DNA of 28,024 nucleotides from MGBC113645 sp036308445 (GTDB lineage Bacteria > Bacillota_I > Bacilli_A > Erysipelotrichales > Coprobacillaceae): NCBI GenBank assembly GCA_036308445.1, contig JAXJVS010000085.1:1-28024 (forward strand). The letters are read 5' to 3'. The notes beneath the pieces are model-generated. The model did no database searches. It was not told the DNA's origin and worked only from the letters and a program-made list of their open reading frames with translations. Every line of letters starts with the position of its first letter. Position 1 is the stretch's first letter. This document shows, in pieces, positions 7,895 through 16,089 of this stretch. The position numbers and the translations under genes are program-made.

Positions 7895-9001
7895 TTATTT
7901 AGCTTTGCCAAGTGGTTGTTGTTGAGTAATACAGTGAATGTTTCCACCACCATAAACAACTTCTCTTGAAGAAACACCAACAGCTTTTTTGTCAGGGAAG
8001 ATTTCTTGTAATTGTTGAACAGCTAATGCATCGTTTTCATCTCCATATTGAGGAACGATAACACCATCATTAGTGATTAAGAAGTTTAAGTATGAAGAAA
8101 TACATAAATCTCCTTCTTCACGTGGTAATGAACCTTCCACATAGTCGATATCGAAATCAGCACCGATAGCTACAGATTTCTTAGGCATGCATAATTTGTG
8201 TACTTTTAATTTTCTACCTTTAGCATCAGTTTGATTACATAAGAATTCATATGCATCACGGCTTGGTTGATAGAATGGACTTTCTGGATTTTCTTCCCAA
8301 ATACAGATAACTTCACCAGGTCTGGCGAAACAAGCGACATCATCAACGTGACCAGTTGTTTCATCTGGATCAATACCATCTTTAATCCAAATAATTTTTT
8401 CTAAGTTTAAATATTGAGTTAATTTTTCTTCGATTTCTTCTTTAGTTAAGTGTGGATTTCTACCTGGTGATAATAAGCACATTTCAGTAGTTAATAATGT
8501 GCCTTCACCATCAACATGAATAGATCCACCTTCTAGTACGAATTCATGAGCACGATAAGTATCAACACCTTCGATTTCACAAACTTTTTGAGCGATTAAA
8601 TCATCTTGATCCCATGGAAAATATAATCCATCATAGAATCCACCATATGCATTAAATTCCCAGTCAACACCACGAACATCACCTTTATCGTTAACTACGA
8701 AAGTTGGTCCAGTGTCACGAATCCAAGCATCATCTGCTGACATTTCAACAACTCTAATGTGTTTTGGTAACATATTACGTGCATTTTGGAATTGAGTTTT
8801 AGTAGCACATACTGTTACAGGAGTAAATTGTGAAATAGTTGTAGCGATATCTACATATGATTTTTGAGCTGGTTTAGCTCCACTTCTCCATACGTCTGGT
8901 CTTTCTGGCCATAACATCCATACTTGTTTTTGTGGTTCAAATTCACCAGGCATTCTAAATCCATCTTGTTTAGGTGTAGTACCTTCAATTCTTTTTGCCA
9001 T
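7895..9001 (-). CDS. aguA: Agmatine deiminase
   Basis: A 368-residue cytosolic enzyme of the guanidino-group-modifying (pentein) superfamily, converting agmatine to N-carbamoylputrescine and ammonia. The catalytic Cys is at 357 in 'GGGNIHCITQQQP', the same position as I recall for the Enterococcus faecalis enzyme. Other active-site blocks are 'DDAWIRDTGPTF', 'EFVLEGGSIH' and the His in 'TTGHVDDVACF'. I place the start at 9001: an upstream in-frame TTG is part of the GGAGGAA ribosome site itself. It is the last gene of the four-gene operon, 44 bases after aguD. Confidence 0.95.
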   Translation of the reverse strand: MAKRIEGTTPKQDGFRMPGEFEPQKQVWMLWPERPDVWRSGAKPAQKSYVDIATTISQFTPVTVCATKTQFQNARNMLPKHIRVVEMSADDAWIRDTGPTFVVNDKGDVRGVDWEFNAYGGFYDGLYFPWDQDDLIAQKVCEIEGVDTYRAHEFVLEGGSIHVDGEGTLLTTEMCLLSPGRNPHLTKEEIEEKLTQYLNLEKIIWIKDGIDPDETTGHVDDVACFARPGEVICIWEENPESPFYQPSRDAYEFLCNQTDAKGRKLKVHKLCMPKKSVAIGADFDIDYVEGSLPREEGDLCISSYLNFLITNDGVIVPQYGDENDALAVQQLQEIFPDKKAVGVSSREVVYGGGNIHCITQQQPLGKAK

Positions 9002-9045
9002 TGTTTTTTCCTCCAATAATCTTTTATATTATTTTTATTTAATTG

Positions 9046-10389
9046 TTAATTTTTTGGGCTTTTAGCAGCAATAAATTCTCCAATAACGATGAAGATAATA
9101 GCACCAATAGTAATTGGTAATGTAGCTGCTAATGTTTCCGCATCGAATGATAATGGGATAGCAGTGAAAATTAAAGCAATAATGATAATAACCATTGGGC
9201 AGATAGCCATAGCTTTAATGAATCCTTTGCTTCCTGGAACTTTGAATGGTCTTTCTTTGTCTGCATCAATTTCTCTTAATTTTAAGAAAGCAGGGAAAAC
9301 CGGTACATATGCTAATAAGAACATAACTAAGTTAAGAGCGAAGAAGCTCCAGAACAAGTCTTGGTTAGGAATGAAAGGAGCTAAAATAACAACAATACTT
9401 GCAACGATTCCGTTCATAATAGCTGCACCAGTTGGCATTTCGTTCTTTTCGCTTTCTTTTGCAAAGATTTTAGGCATATCTCCATTTTTAGCAGCTTCAC
9501 AAGCTGTAGAGTTGACACCTAAAGACCATGAAATCATGTTTCCAAATAATGTTAATAAGAATAATGCAGCACATATTTTAACTAAGATACCTTCAGGTTT
9601 ACCAGTTAATAATGCGATAGCATCAACTAAACCACTACTTGTAGAAATCTGATCAGATGGAATAGCAACACCAATTCCAAATGCAGATAACATATAAATA
9701 ACTGCAATAACTAAACCACCAATAATAATAGCTTTTGGAATTTGTTTGTTTGGATTTTCCATTTCATCTGATAATGTACAAATAACTTCAAATCCTAACA
9801 TATTGAATATGATAACAGATATATAAGATAAACTATCTAAGTCAAATGATGGTAAAAATGAAGTTAAAGTCATTTCGTTAGCAACTCCTTGAGTAACTGC
9901 AACGTAAATACCTAAACCACTTATTAATAATGCTAATATCATTTTAATAGCAGCAGCACCATTTAAAATCCATGTACTATCACATACTGGGAAGAAACTG
10001 ATATATACAACGATCCAAATGAATGCTAATTCAATAATTAAAGCAGGGATTGTAGCTAATTCAATACCTGTAATTAAAGTAATCATATCTGGGAATACAA
10101 CAGCTAATGAAGCCATCCATAATGGGAAGTTAATCCAATAATACCAAGAAGCACGAGCTCCCCATTTATGACCAAATGCATTAGTAACCCAGTTATATAA
10201 ACTTCCTTCATAAGTTGTTCCTAACTCTGAAGAAATTAAACCATATGGTAGTAAGAATAATACCATTAAAATTAACCACCAGAAATATTGAGAATTTCCG
10301 ATAGCAGCAACTGGAGCAGCAGCTTCAGCTACGAAAACTACGCAGATAACTAACATGATAGCATCTATCATTTTAAATTTTTTCTTCAT
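9046..10389 (-). CDS. aguD: Agmatine/putrescine antiporter (APC family)
   Basis: A 447-residue APC-superfamily transporter with about twelve hydrophobic segments. Its N-terminus has 'AAAPVAAIGNSQYFWW' in the first membrane helix, followed by 'PYGLISSELGTTYEGSLYNW', typical of amino acid/polyamine exchangers in this pathway. It should import agmatine and export putrescine across the plasma membrane. The substrate is inferred from its place between carbamate kinase and agmatine deiminase. The ATG is preceded by AGAGGGAA. The gap to arcC is 20 bases, so it is co-transcribed. Confidence 0.88.
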   Translation of the reverse strand: MKKKFKMIDAIMLVICVVFVAEAAAPVAAIGNSQYFWWLILMVLFLLPYGLISSELGTTYEGSLYNWVTNAFGHKWGARASWYYWINFPLWMASLAVVFPDMITLITGIELATIPALIIELAFIWIVVYISFFPVCDSTWILNGAAAIKMILALLISGLGIYVAVTQGVANEMTLTSFLPSFDLDSLSYISVIIFNMLGFEVICTLSDEMENPNKQIPKAIIIGGLVIAVIYMLSAFGIGVAIPSDQISTSSGLVDAIALLTGKPEGILVKICAALFLLTLFGNMISWSLGVNSTACEAAKNGDMPKIFAKESEKNEMPTGAAIMNGIVASIVVILAPFIPNQDLFWSFFALNLVMFLLAYVPVFPAFLKLREIDADKERPFKVPGSKGFIKAMAICPMVIIIIALIFTAIPLSFDAETLAATLPITIGAIIFIVIGEFIAAKSPKN

Positions 10390-10409
10390 TTTTAATTTTT
10401 CCCTCTTTT

Positions 10410-11348
10410 TTACATATGAATTAAAGTACCACTTTCACCGATCATTGCAAGAGGAGCCTTTTCTAATGAAGCAATTACAGCTCTTCTACCTTCACCACTA
10501 CTAGCGAATGCCATAGCTGCTTGTACTTTTGGAAGCATACTTCCAGGTGCAAAATGACCTTCATCGCAATATTCTTGAGCTTGTTTAACTGTGATTTCCT
10601 TTAATTCTTCTTGATTTTCTTTACCGTAGTTAATCATTACACGATCGACAGCAGTTAAAATAAATAAATAATCAGCGCCAACTTCTTCAGCCAATTTAGC
10701 AGAAGCAAAGTCTTTATCAATAACTGCAGGAACTCCTTGATAATCCCCATTTTCATCTTTAATAACAGGAATTCCACCACCACCGCATGCAATAACAATG
10801 TACTCATTATCTAATAGATTTAAAATTGAAGCTTTTTCAGCAATATCAATTGGCTTAGGAGAAGCAACCACTCTACGATAACCTCTACCACTATCTTCTA
10901 CAAATTTAGCTTCTGGATTAACTTTAGTCATTTCTTCAGCTTGTTCTTTAGTATAGAAAGCACCAATTGGTTTAGTAGGATTAGCAAAAGCAGGATCATT
11001 TTTATCTACTTCAACTTGAGTAACGACAGTAGCAACATGCCAAGGCATTTTTTGAATTCTTAATTCTTTTTTTATTCCTTTTTGTAAGTGATATCCAATG
11101 TATCCTTGAGACATAGCTGTACATTCCATTAATTCCATTGGAGTCACTTTATCGCTAACCTTAGAACCTTCAGCAAAAGCAAGATTAATCATGCCAACTT
11201 GTGGCCCATTACCATGAGATACAATAATCTCATGGCCTTGAGCGATTAATCCAATTAATGAAGGACAAGCAGCTTCAATCATTTCTTGTTGTTCTTTAGG
11301 ATTATTTCCTAATGCATTACCACCTAATGCAATAACAATTCTTGACAT
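10410..11348 (-). CDS. arcC: Carbamate kinase
   Basis: A 312-residue amino-acid-kinase-fold enzyme making ATP from carbamoyl phosphate and ADP, the energy-yielding last step of agmatine fermentation. Visible blocks are 'IVIALGGNALGNN', 'SHGNGPQVGMINLAF', 'IACGGGGIPV', 'VIDKDFASAKLAEEVGAD' and 'GSMLPKVQAAMAF'. Length is normal for the family. In enterococcal-type clusters this gene is called aguC and is the last gene; here it is second, directly after aguB. Confidence 0.95.
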   Translation of the reverse strand: MSRIVIALGGNALGNNPKEQQEMIEAACPSLIGLIAQGHEIIVSHGNGPQVGMINLAFAEGSKVSDKVTPMELMECTAMSQGYIGYHLQKGIKKELRIQKMPWHVATVVTQVEVDKNDPAFANPTKPIGAFYTKEQAEEMTKVNPEAKFVEDSGRGYRRVVASPKPIDIAEKASILNLLDNEYIVIACGGGGIPVIKDENGDYQGVPAVIDKDFASAKLAEEVGADYLFILTAVDRVMINYGKENQEELKEITVKQAQEYCDEGHFAPGSMLPKVQAAMAFASSGEGRRAVIASLEKAPLAMIGESGTLIHM

Positions 11349-11378
11349 AGCTTTTCTCCTTTTAGATATTTAATATTA

Positions 11379-12398
11379 TTAGTCTAAGTATCCTAATCTT
11401 TCAGTCATGAAAGTATCTAATTCTTCTTTAACGGCAGCTTTTTGAGCTTCAGTAGTATCTTTTTGATATCTTGTGAAGTATACTAATAAGCCTCTCATAG
11501 CAGTTAAACGGTTACCAGCTTCTTCCCAGCATAATGATGCATCACTATCAGCAACTTCATCAGTAACATCTTCACCACGAGTTGCAGGTAAGCAGTGCAT
11601 GAATTTGCATCCTAAGTTACCCATTTGCATTAATTCACGATTAACTTGATATTCACCAAAGATTCTAACACGTTCCTCTTTTGGTAATTCACTTTCATAT
11701 AAACCATACCATACATCAGTGTAAATGAAGTCAGCTCCTCTTACAGATTCACGATCATCAGTTACTTCCCAAGTACCTCCAGATACTTTACAGTTAGCTT
11801 CTAAGATAGCTTTGTGATCTTCATTTAATAAGTGAGTTTTTGGTCCATAGTGTACGAAATGCATACCTAATTTAGTAGTAATGAATCCTAAAGAAGCACA
11901 TACTTGAGTACCATCTCCAACGAATACGACTTTACAATCTTCTAATTTTTTACCTCTTGGTAAGTTTTCAACGATTGTACACATATCTCCAATTTCTTGA
12001 GTTGGATGGTTGTAATCAGACATACCATTTAATACAGGGATTGTACAAGCGTCAGCTAAATCAACAACTGTTTGATGTTCAATAACACGTGCCATAACAA
12101 CATCGATTAATTGAGATAATACTTTACCAGTATCACCGATAGTTTCATGACCACCTAATTGGATCATACCAGGCCCTAAATATTGAGCATGTCCACCTAA
12201 TTGAGACATAGCAGTTTCAAATGATACACGAGTACGTGTAGATGATTGTTGGAATATCATTCCTAAAGTTTTGTTTTTCATTAAAGGTGGATAGTAACCA
12301 GCTTTAATACATTTTTTGATTTTTAGTGATAAATCAATGATGTCTAATAATTCTTCTTTTGTAAAATCATTAGTGTCAATAAAGTGTCTTAATTCCAT
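11379..12398 (-). CDS. aguB: Putrescine carbamoyltransferase
   Basis: A 339-residue transcarbamylase (also called ptcA) that phosphorolyses N-carbamoylputrescine to putrescine and carbamoyl phosphate. It shows 'FQQSSTRTRVSFETAM' (carbamoyl phosphate loop), 'HPTQEIGDM', 'YTDVWYGLYE' and 'HCLPATRGEDVTDEV'. The length equals that of the E. faecalis enzyme as I recall it. The 'DVWYGLYE' stretch, the C-terminal helix and the agu neighbours favour this over ornithine carbamoyltransferase. The frame is open upstream, but the ATG at 12398 has AAGGAGAG ahead of it. It is the first gene of the operon, behind a long, foldable leader. Confidence 0.95.
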   Translation of the reverse strand: MELRHFIDTNDFTKEELLDIIDLSLKIKKCIKAGYYPPLMKNKTLGMIFQQSSTRTRVSFETAMSQLGGHAQYLGPGMIQLGGHETIGDTGKVLSQLIDVVMARVIEHQTVVDLADACTIPVLNGMSDYNHPTQEIGDMCTIVENLPRGKKLEDCKVVFVGDGTQVCASLGFITTKLGMHFVHYGPKTHLLNEDHKAILEANCKVSGGTWEVTDDRESVRGADFIYTDVWYGLYESELPKEERVRIFGEYQVNRELMQMGNLGCKFMHCLPATRGEDVTDEVADSDASLCWEEAGNRLTAMRGLLVYFTRYQKDTTEAQKAAVKEELDTFMTERLGYLD

Positions 12399-12404
12399 TT
12401 TTTT

Positions 12405-12476
12405 CTCTCCTTTACTATTTAATATGAAATTAATATTAAAGGCTTTTTGAGGGTTATTATTAAGCAAAAAGCCTTT
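12405..12476 (-). promoter_or_regulatory. Mutually exclusive hairpins around the aguB ribosome site
   Basis: Stem A pairs 12438-12449 with 12465-12476 (12 bp, 15-base loop). On the minus strand its end, CCUUUA (12442-12437), is also complementary to UAAAGG of the aguB ribosome site (12414-12409), and TTTAATAT/ATATTAAA (12418-12425, 12433-12440) can form a third hairpin. These cannot all form together, so a translational switch is possible. Stem A has no T run on the minus strand, so it is not an ordinary terminator of the leader. Confidence 0.4.
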
Positions 12477-12480
12477 TTAG

Positions 12481-12632
12481 AAGGATATCAGGTTCTCATT
12501 AGTTATCATGAACTTGCGTGTAGTACATTCAGTAGCAATCTCAAATGTGCGTTATTATTACGGCTTGGGGGTTTGGTTTTTAATTGCTTTTAAATGGAGG
12601 ATCGTATACTAATGAGACATCTAACGTCCTTC
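12481..12632 (-). ncRNA. Candidate structured leader element of the agu operon (unassigned)
   Basis: Two arms, 12481-12506 and about 12607-12632, form a long imperfect stem: AAGGA/TCCTT at the base and an unbroken 10 bp (CTCATTAGT/ACTAATGAG core) at the top. Inside, AGCAAT (12534-12539) can pair with ATTGCT (12583-12588). The interior is visibly richer in G+C than its surroundings, which is common for structured RNA in AT-rich genomes. It lies between the inferred agu promoter and aguB, so the minus strand is the likelier RNA. It matches no riboswitch I know. A small non-coding mobile element with terminal inverted repeats is the alternative. Confidence 0.4.
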
Positions 12633-12654
12633 GTCGTGAAAATATTATCAAAAG

Positions 12655-12670
12655 ATGTAAGGGTTTACAT
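12655..12670. promoter_or_regulatory. Candidate CcpA (cre) site
   Basis: ATGTAAGGGTTTACAT has 6-bp inverted arms and differs from the cre consensus (TGWNANCGNTNWCA) only at the central C. It lies just downstream of the inferred agu transcription start, a usual place for catabolite repression. Glucose repression of agmatine catabolism is known in related lactic bacteria. Confidence 0.45.
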
Positions 12671-12690
12671 TTACCTTGGTGGTATATTTT

Positions 12691-12733
12691 TCTATAACCT
12701 TAGTTATAAACTATCTAAACTTTACTAAACTTT
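12691..12733 (-). promoter_or_regulatory. agu operon promoter and putative operator repeats
   Basis: On the minus strand TTTAGA (12719-12714) and TATAGA (12696-12691) are spaced by 17 bases. Overlapping them are a palindrome TATAACCTTAGTTATA (12693-12708) and a direct repeat CTAAACTTT at 12715-12723 and 12725-12733, one helical turn apart. The repeat beside the -35 box is a plausible activator (AguR) site. This is inferred from position. Confidence 0.4.
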
Positions 12734-12755
12734 GATAAAAATGTAAGAGTTTTCT

Positions 12756-12784
12756 TTGACAAGAATTTTTGGCTTTGGTAAATT
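12756..12784 (+). promoter_or_regulatory. aguR promoter
   Basis: A perfect TTGACA at 12756-12761 and TAAATT at 12779-12784 are spaced by exactly 17 bases. This places transcription start near 12791 and the ribosome site right after it. Confidence 0.6.
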
Positions 12785-12806
12785 TAAAGAACAAGGTGGT
12801 GGAAGT

Positions 12807-13751
12807 ATGAATAGTTTATTGTTTGTTTTTAGTTTATTATTGATTATATTTTGTTCAATGTGCTTTTCTATAAGCTTATTAGTATATATGAAGAATAAAA
12901 AGAAAATGAATCTGTATCTTCTAGTATTAATATTGGTTTATTTAGCCGATCTTATTTTCTTGCACTATAATGATTTTTTTGAAGTTTCCAAAGCCTTTGA
13001 GATTCCTAATACATTTATTAGTTATCCAGTATTAAAAATTTTTATTTTCTCTTTAATGCTTATTATCTATTTATTGGTAATATTAGAAATATATAAGAAA
13101 AAAACAAAATTAAAATATTTTGTATTTCTTATTTTATTTGTAGGGTTAGAAATAGTATTTAATACAATGCAAGAAACAAATCTAACTATATGGTTATTTT
13201 ATACAACCAGACAAGTATTTGTATTTGGTATGATAGCTATTTTCTATATTCTATATTTTAAGGAAAAAGATGAAAAAATAAAAAATACTGCTAAAAAATT
13301 TACTACTTTATTTGTGTTCTTCATAATTATTAATATTTCTATTGTATTAGAAGATAGTTTGGTCATTTCTCAGCAATTAGCATTTTCTTCGTCAGGAGTT
13401 ATTTTTAAGGAAAGAAATTTTAGTGAAAACTTATTTTGGATTATTGTTTGTTTAGGATCTCTTCTTTTGATGAAAGATAGTATTAAAGTGATGATTAATC
13501 CAGTTAAAGAAATACCTACAGAAGTTTTAAAAATTGATGATATTATAGCTGAATTTAAACTTACAAAAAGAGAAAAAGAAATATTATCATTACTATTGAA
13601 ACATTATGATAATACTCAGATTGCAGATATGTTATCTATATCTAGTGGAACATTAAAAGCACATATACATAATATATATTCTAAACTTGATGTAACACAT
13701 AGAAATGAACTCATTAAAAAAATAGAGGACTTAATGAAAAATGATAAGTAA
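12807..13751 (+). CDS. aguR: LuxR-type membrane transcriptional regulator of agmatine catabolism
   Basis: A 314-residue protein with about seven hydrophobic segments (residues 1 to ~240) and a C-terminal LuxR/FixJ helix-turn-helix: 'FKLTKREKEILSLLLKHYDN', then 'QIADMLSISSGTLKAHIHNI'. This build, a membrane sensor with a cytosolic HTH, is that of AguR in lactococci and enterococci, which activates the agu operon in response to agmatine. The divergent position next to aguB supports the name. The start is the ATG at 12807 behind AAGGTGGTGG; an earlier in-frame TTG at 12756 is the -35 box of its own promoter. Confidence 0.85.
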   Translation: MNSLLFVFSLLLIIFCSMCFSISLLVYMKNKKKMNLYLLVLILVYLADLIFLHYNDFFEVSKAFEIPNTFISYPVLKIFIFSLMLIIYLLVILEIYKKKTKLKYFVFLILFVGLEIVFNTMQETNLTIWLFYTTRQVFVFGMIAIFYILYFKEKDEKIKNTAKKFTTLFVFFIIINISIVLEDSLVISQQLAFSSSGVIFKERNFSENLFWIIVCLGSLLLMKDSIKVMINPVKEIPTEVLKIDDIIAEFKLTKREKEILSLLLKHYDNTQIADMLSISSGTLKAHIHNIYSKLDVTHRNELIKKIEDLMKNDK

Positions 13752-13770
13752 TTTTTACTTATCATTTTTC
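13737..13770 (+). terminator. Terminator of aguR
   Basis: A perfect 15-bp stem (13737-13751 with 13755-13769, loop TTT) contains the last codons and stop of aguR, ending in TTTTT. Confidence 0.85.
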
Positions 13771-13859
13771 ATTGAGATATCTATCGTCAAAGGTAATTAC
13801 ATTAGGCGAGTATAATTATAGTTTAGATTTATATATCAAACTATCATTTTATGTTAAGA

Positions 13860-13892
13860 AAAAGAAAAGAGATTATGAATTCATAATCTCTT
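13860..13892 (-). terminator. Terminator of pepF
   Basis: A perfect 24-base palindrome (13868-13891, arms AGAGATTATGAA) overlaps the pepF stop. On the minus strand it is followed by a T-rich run broken by one C. Confidence 0.8.
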
Positions 13893-15645
13893 CGAATTGA
13901 TTTAGTATGTCTTCAAAATAATGGAATGCATCATCATAGATAGAATCTTCTAAAGGATTAACATGAGCGTCTTTTAATAAATCAATAGGGGATTTACTGC
14001 CACCTGATTTTAAGAAGTTTAAATAATATTCTACCTGTTTGTTATCACCATTTAAAATACGTGAAACAATCGCTAAGGCAACAGTCATACCTAAAGTATA
14101 CTTATAAACATAATAATTATAATAAAAATGAGGAATATAGAAACATGAATGGCCTACTAACTCATCATTTTTTACATCTGGTCCATAATATTCAGCATTC
14201 AATTTATCATATAATTCAGTAATTGTTTTAGCAGACATTGGAACATGATCTTTAGCCCAAGTATGTAAAGTATGTTCAAACTGAGCATACATTGGTTGTC
14301 TATAGATTAATCCTACGCAGTTTTCTAGTAATTCATATAAGAAGTATGCTTTTTCTTCTTTAGATTCACTATTATTTAACATGTAATTAATTAATAGTGT
14401 CTCATTTACTGTTGAAGCAACTTCAGCGACAAAGATACGATATGAAGAATTAGCGGGATGCTGATTTTGATTAGATAAATATGTATGACAGCTATGTCCT
14501 AGTTCATGAATCATTGTTGATAATGAATTATAATCACCAATAAAATTCATTAAAATGTATGGGTTAGTATCATAACATCCACTAGAATATGCACCAATTC
14601 TTTTTCCTTTATGTGGATGATAGTCAATCCATCTTTCTTTTCTAGCTTTATTAATAATCTTTAAATAATCATCTCCTAATGGTTTTAAAGCCTTGTTGAT
14701 GATGTTAAAGCATTCATCTATGGTATACTTTTTTTCCACATCTTCTACAATAGGAGTACTTAAATCATAGTTATATAATACATCTAAACCAATGATTTCT
14801 TTTTTTAAATGATTATATCTATGGAATAATGGGCGATATTCTTTGTTTGCTTTTTCTAAAATTTTAAAGAATAATTTTTCAGGTACATTATCATTAAATA
14901 AACTAGCTGTTAAAGGACTACTAAATTTTCTTACATCAGCATAAAAAGCATCTTTTTCCATATTTCCTGATAATGTAGCTGCAAAAACATTTTCATACTT
15001 CTTATATTCTTTAAAGAAATGATGATATGCTTGTTTTCTAACATCTCTATTTTTATTTTTTAAAAATTGAGATAATGTTGCACTATTTAAAGTTTCTTTT
15101 TTGCCATTGACTTCAACATCTTCAAATTCTAATCTTAAGGCATCAAATACTTTTTCGCTAACATCAGCCATCCCATGAGTTTTAGATAATATAGTTTCTA
15201 ATTCTTGTGATAGGATGTGTTCTTTTTCTCTTAGTACCTCTTCTATTGTATAACGGTAGTCCTTAAAAGATTCATCTTTAATGAATTCTTTTACTTTTTC
15301 ATCATTATCAATCATCATATTAGAATAGAAATCTAATTTTATAGAGAACTCATTAAAGAAAGTTAAAATTGCACTGTTCATCGTTTGGTATTCTTGATTA
15401 TTTGGTTCAACATCACAATTTAAATGAGCATAACAATATAATTTATTAGCGATTCTTAATAGATGAGTATAATCTTTATGAAATTTTAAACAGTTTTCTT
15501 TTGAATTTAAGAAAGTCTCTTTTTGGTTTGATATGTTGTTTAATAGTTCTTTTGAAGTTTCTAAATCTTTATAAAATAAGTCATTTGATTCATAAATCTG
15601 ACTTAAATCCCAAGTTTCATTAATATCAATATCTTTTCTTTCCAT
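13873..15645 (-). CDS. pepF: Oligoendopeptidase F (M3B metallopeptidase)
   Basis: A 590-residue cytosolic zinc peptidase that cleaves medium-length peptides. The thermolysin-like site is 'MIHELGHSCHTYL', with His380, Glu381 and His384; the third ligand is Glu408 in 'VAEVASTVNETLL'. The family's substrate-binding ends are recognisable ('GAYSSGCYDTNPYILMNF', 'GHSCFYIPHFYYNYYVYKYT'). Length is normal (about 600). There is no signal peptide. The ATG is behind a full AGGAGG. It is a single-gene unit with its own terminator. Confidence 0.95.
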   Translation of the reverse strand: MERKDIDINETWDLSQIYESNDLFYKDLETSKELLNNISNQKETFLNSKENCLKFHKDYTHLLRIANKLYCYAHLNCDVEPNNQEYQTMNSAILTFFNEFSIKLDFYSNMMIDNDEKVKEFIKDESFKDYRYTIEEVLREKEHILSQELETILSKTHGMADVSEKVFDALRLEFEDVEVNGKKETLNSATLSQFLKNKNRDVRKQAYHHFFKEYKKYENVFAATLSGNMEKDAFYADVRKFSSPLTASLFNDNVPEKLFFKILEKANKEYRPLFHRYNHLKKEIIGLDVLYNYDLSTPIVEDVEKKYTIDECFNIINKALKPLGDDYLKIINKARKERWIDYHPHKGKRIGAYSSGCYDTNPYILMNFIGDYNSLSTMIHELGHSCHTYLSNQNQHPANSSYRIFVAEVASTVNETLLINYMLNNSESKEEKAYFLYELLENCVGLIYRQPMYAQFEHTLHTWAKDHVPMSAKTITELYDKLNAEYYGPDVKNDELVGHSCFYIPHFYYNYYVYKYTLGMTVALAIVSRILNGDNKQVEYYLNFLKSGGSKSPIDLLKDAHVNPLEDSIYDDAFHYFEDILNQFEEIMNS

Positions 15646-15752
15646 AATTAAACCTCCTGTGTTTAATATATCATATGTCTTTAAGAATTCTTTGTCAATT
15701 CTCGTGACAATATTTTGTTTAATGATAAAATAGAAGTAGCAGGAAAGTCTCT
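15646..15752. promoter_or_regulatory. Divergent spacer between pepF and the broken membrane gene
   Basis: The spacer is short and AT-rich. A plus-strand -10-like element (GATAAAAT, 15724-15731) precedes the AGGAAAG ribosome site of the broken gene. No other structure is evident. Confidence 0.3.
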
Positions 15753-16077
15753 ATGGAATATAAAAAAACATATACATTTTTTAAACTATGGTTCGTTGTT
15801 TTTGGTGTTATATTGCTAGGTATTTCTTTTGTACCAACGGATGATGTTTCATTTATCATAAGATTATTGAATAATATTTGTACTATTTCTTTAACAATTA
15901 TGATATTTATTATTGAATTGATTTAATGATAGTAGTAATAGTATTAGTGTATTAGCTTTAAATACAATTAGACATAAATTAGAGGATGTTAATATCATGT
16001 TATATAATCTAATGAAGTATAGTTTAAAATGTGTATTGATTATTATAGCAAGTTTGATAGGGTTGATAAAAAGATAA
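15753..16077 (+). pseudogene. Small membrane protein gene broken by a frameshift
   Basis: The first part (15753-15926) encodes 57 residues with two hydrophobic segments: 'FFKLWFVVFGVILLGISFVP' and 'NNICTISLTIMIFIIELI'. The frame then stops at TAA. A frame shifted by one base continues directly (15922-16077): 'FNDSSNSISVLALNTIRHKL', and ends in a third hydrophobic segment 'CVLIIIASLIGLIKR'. Joined, they give a roughly 107-residue protein with an N-terminal membrane hairpin and a C-terminal helix. AGGAAAG precedes the ATG. The function is unknown. Its stop abuts the ribosome site of the DUF4241 gene, suggesting a former operon. A sequencing error or programmed shift cannot be excluded. Confidence 0.55.
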
Positions 16078-16089
16078 GGAGGTTTATTT

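Noticed and set aside
9089..9652. 187-codon open frame on the plus strand within aguD
   Set aside because: It is antisense to a well-conserved transporter, has no ribosome site, and its hydrophobic pattern mirrors the aguD membrane helices.
12481..12506. TPP-riboswitch-like string (GAACCUGAU) in the agu leader
   Set aside because: Only one short block matches; the other conserved TPP elements are absent and the gene has no thiamine link.
12541..12560. Group II intron 5' end (GTGCG)
   Set aside because: Five bases only, with no domain V hairpin or reverse transcriptase nearby.
12756..12806. Earlier TTG start for aguR
   Set aside because: The TTG is part of a perfect TTGACA -35 box with a -10 box 17 bases on; the ATG at 12807 has the ribosome site and lies after the transcription start.
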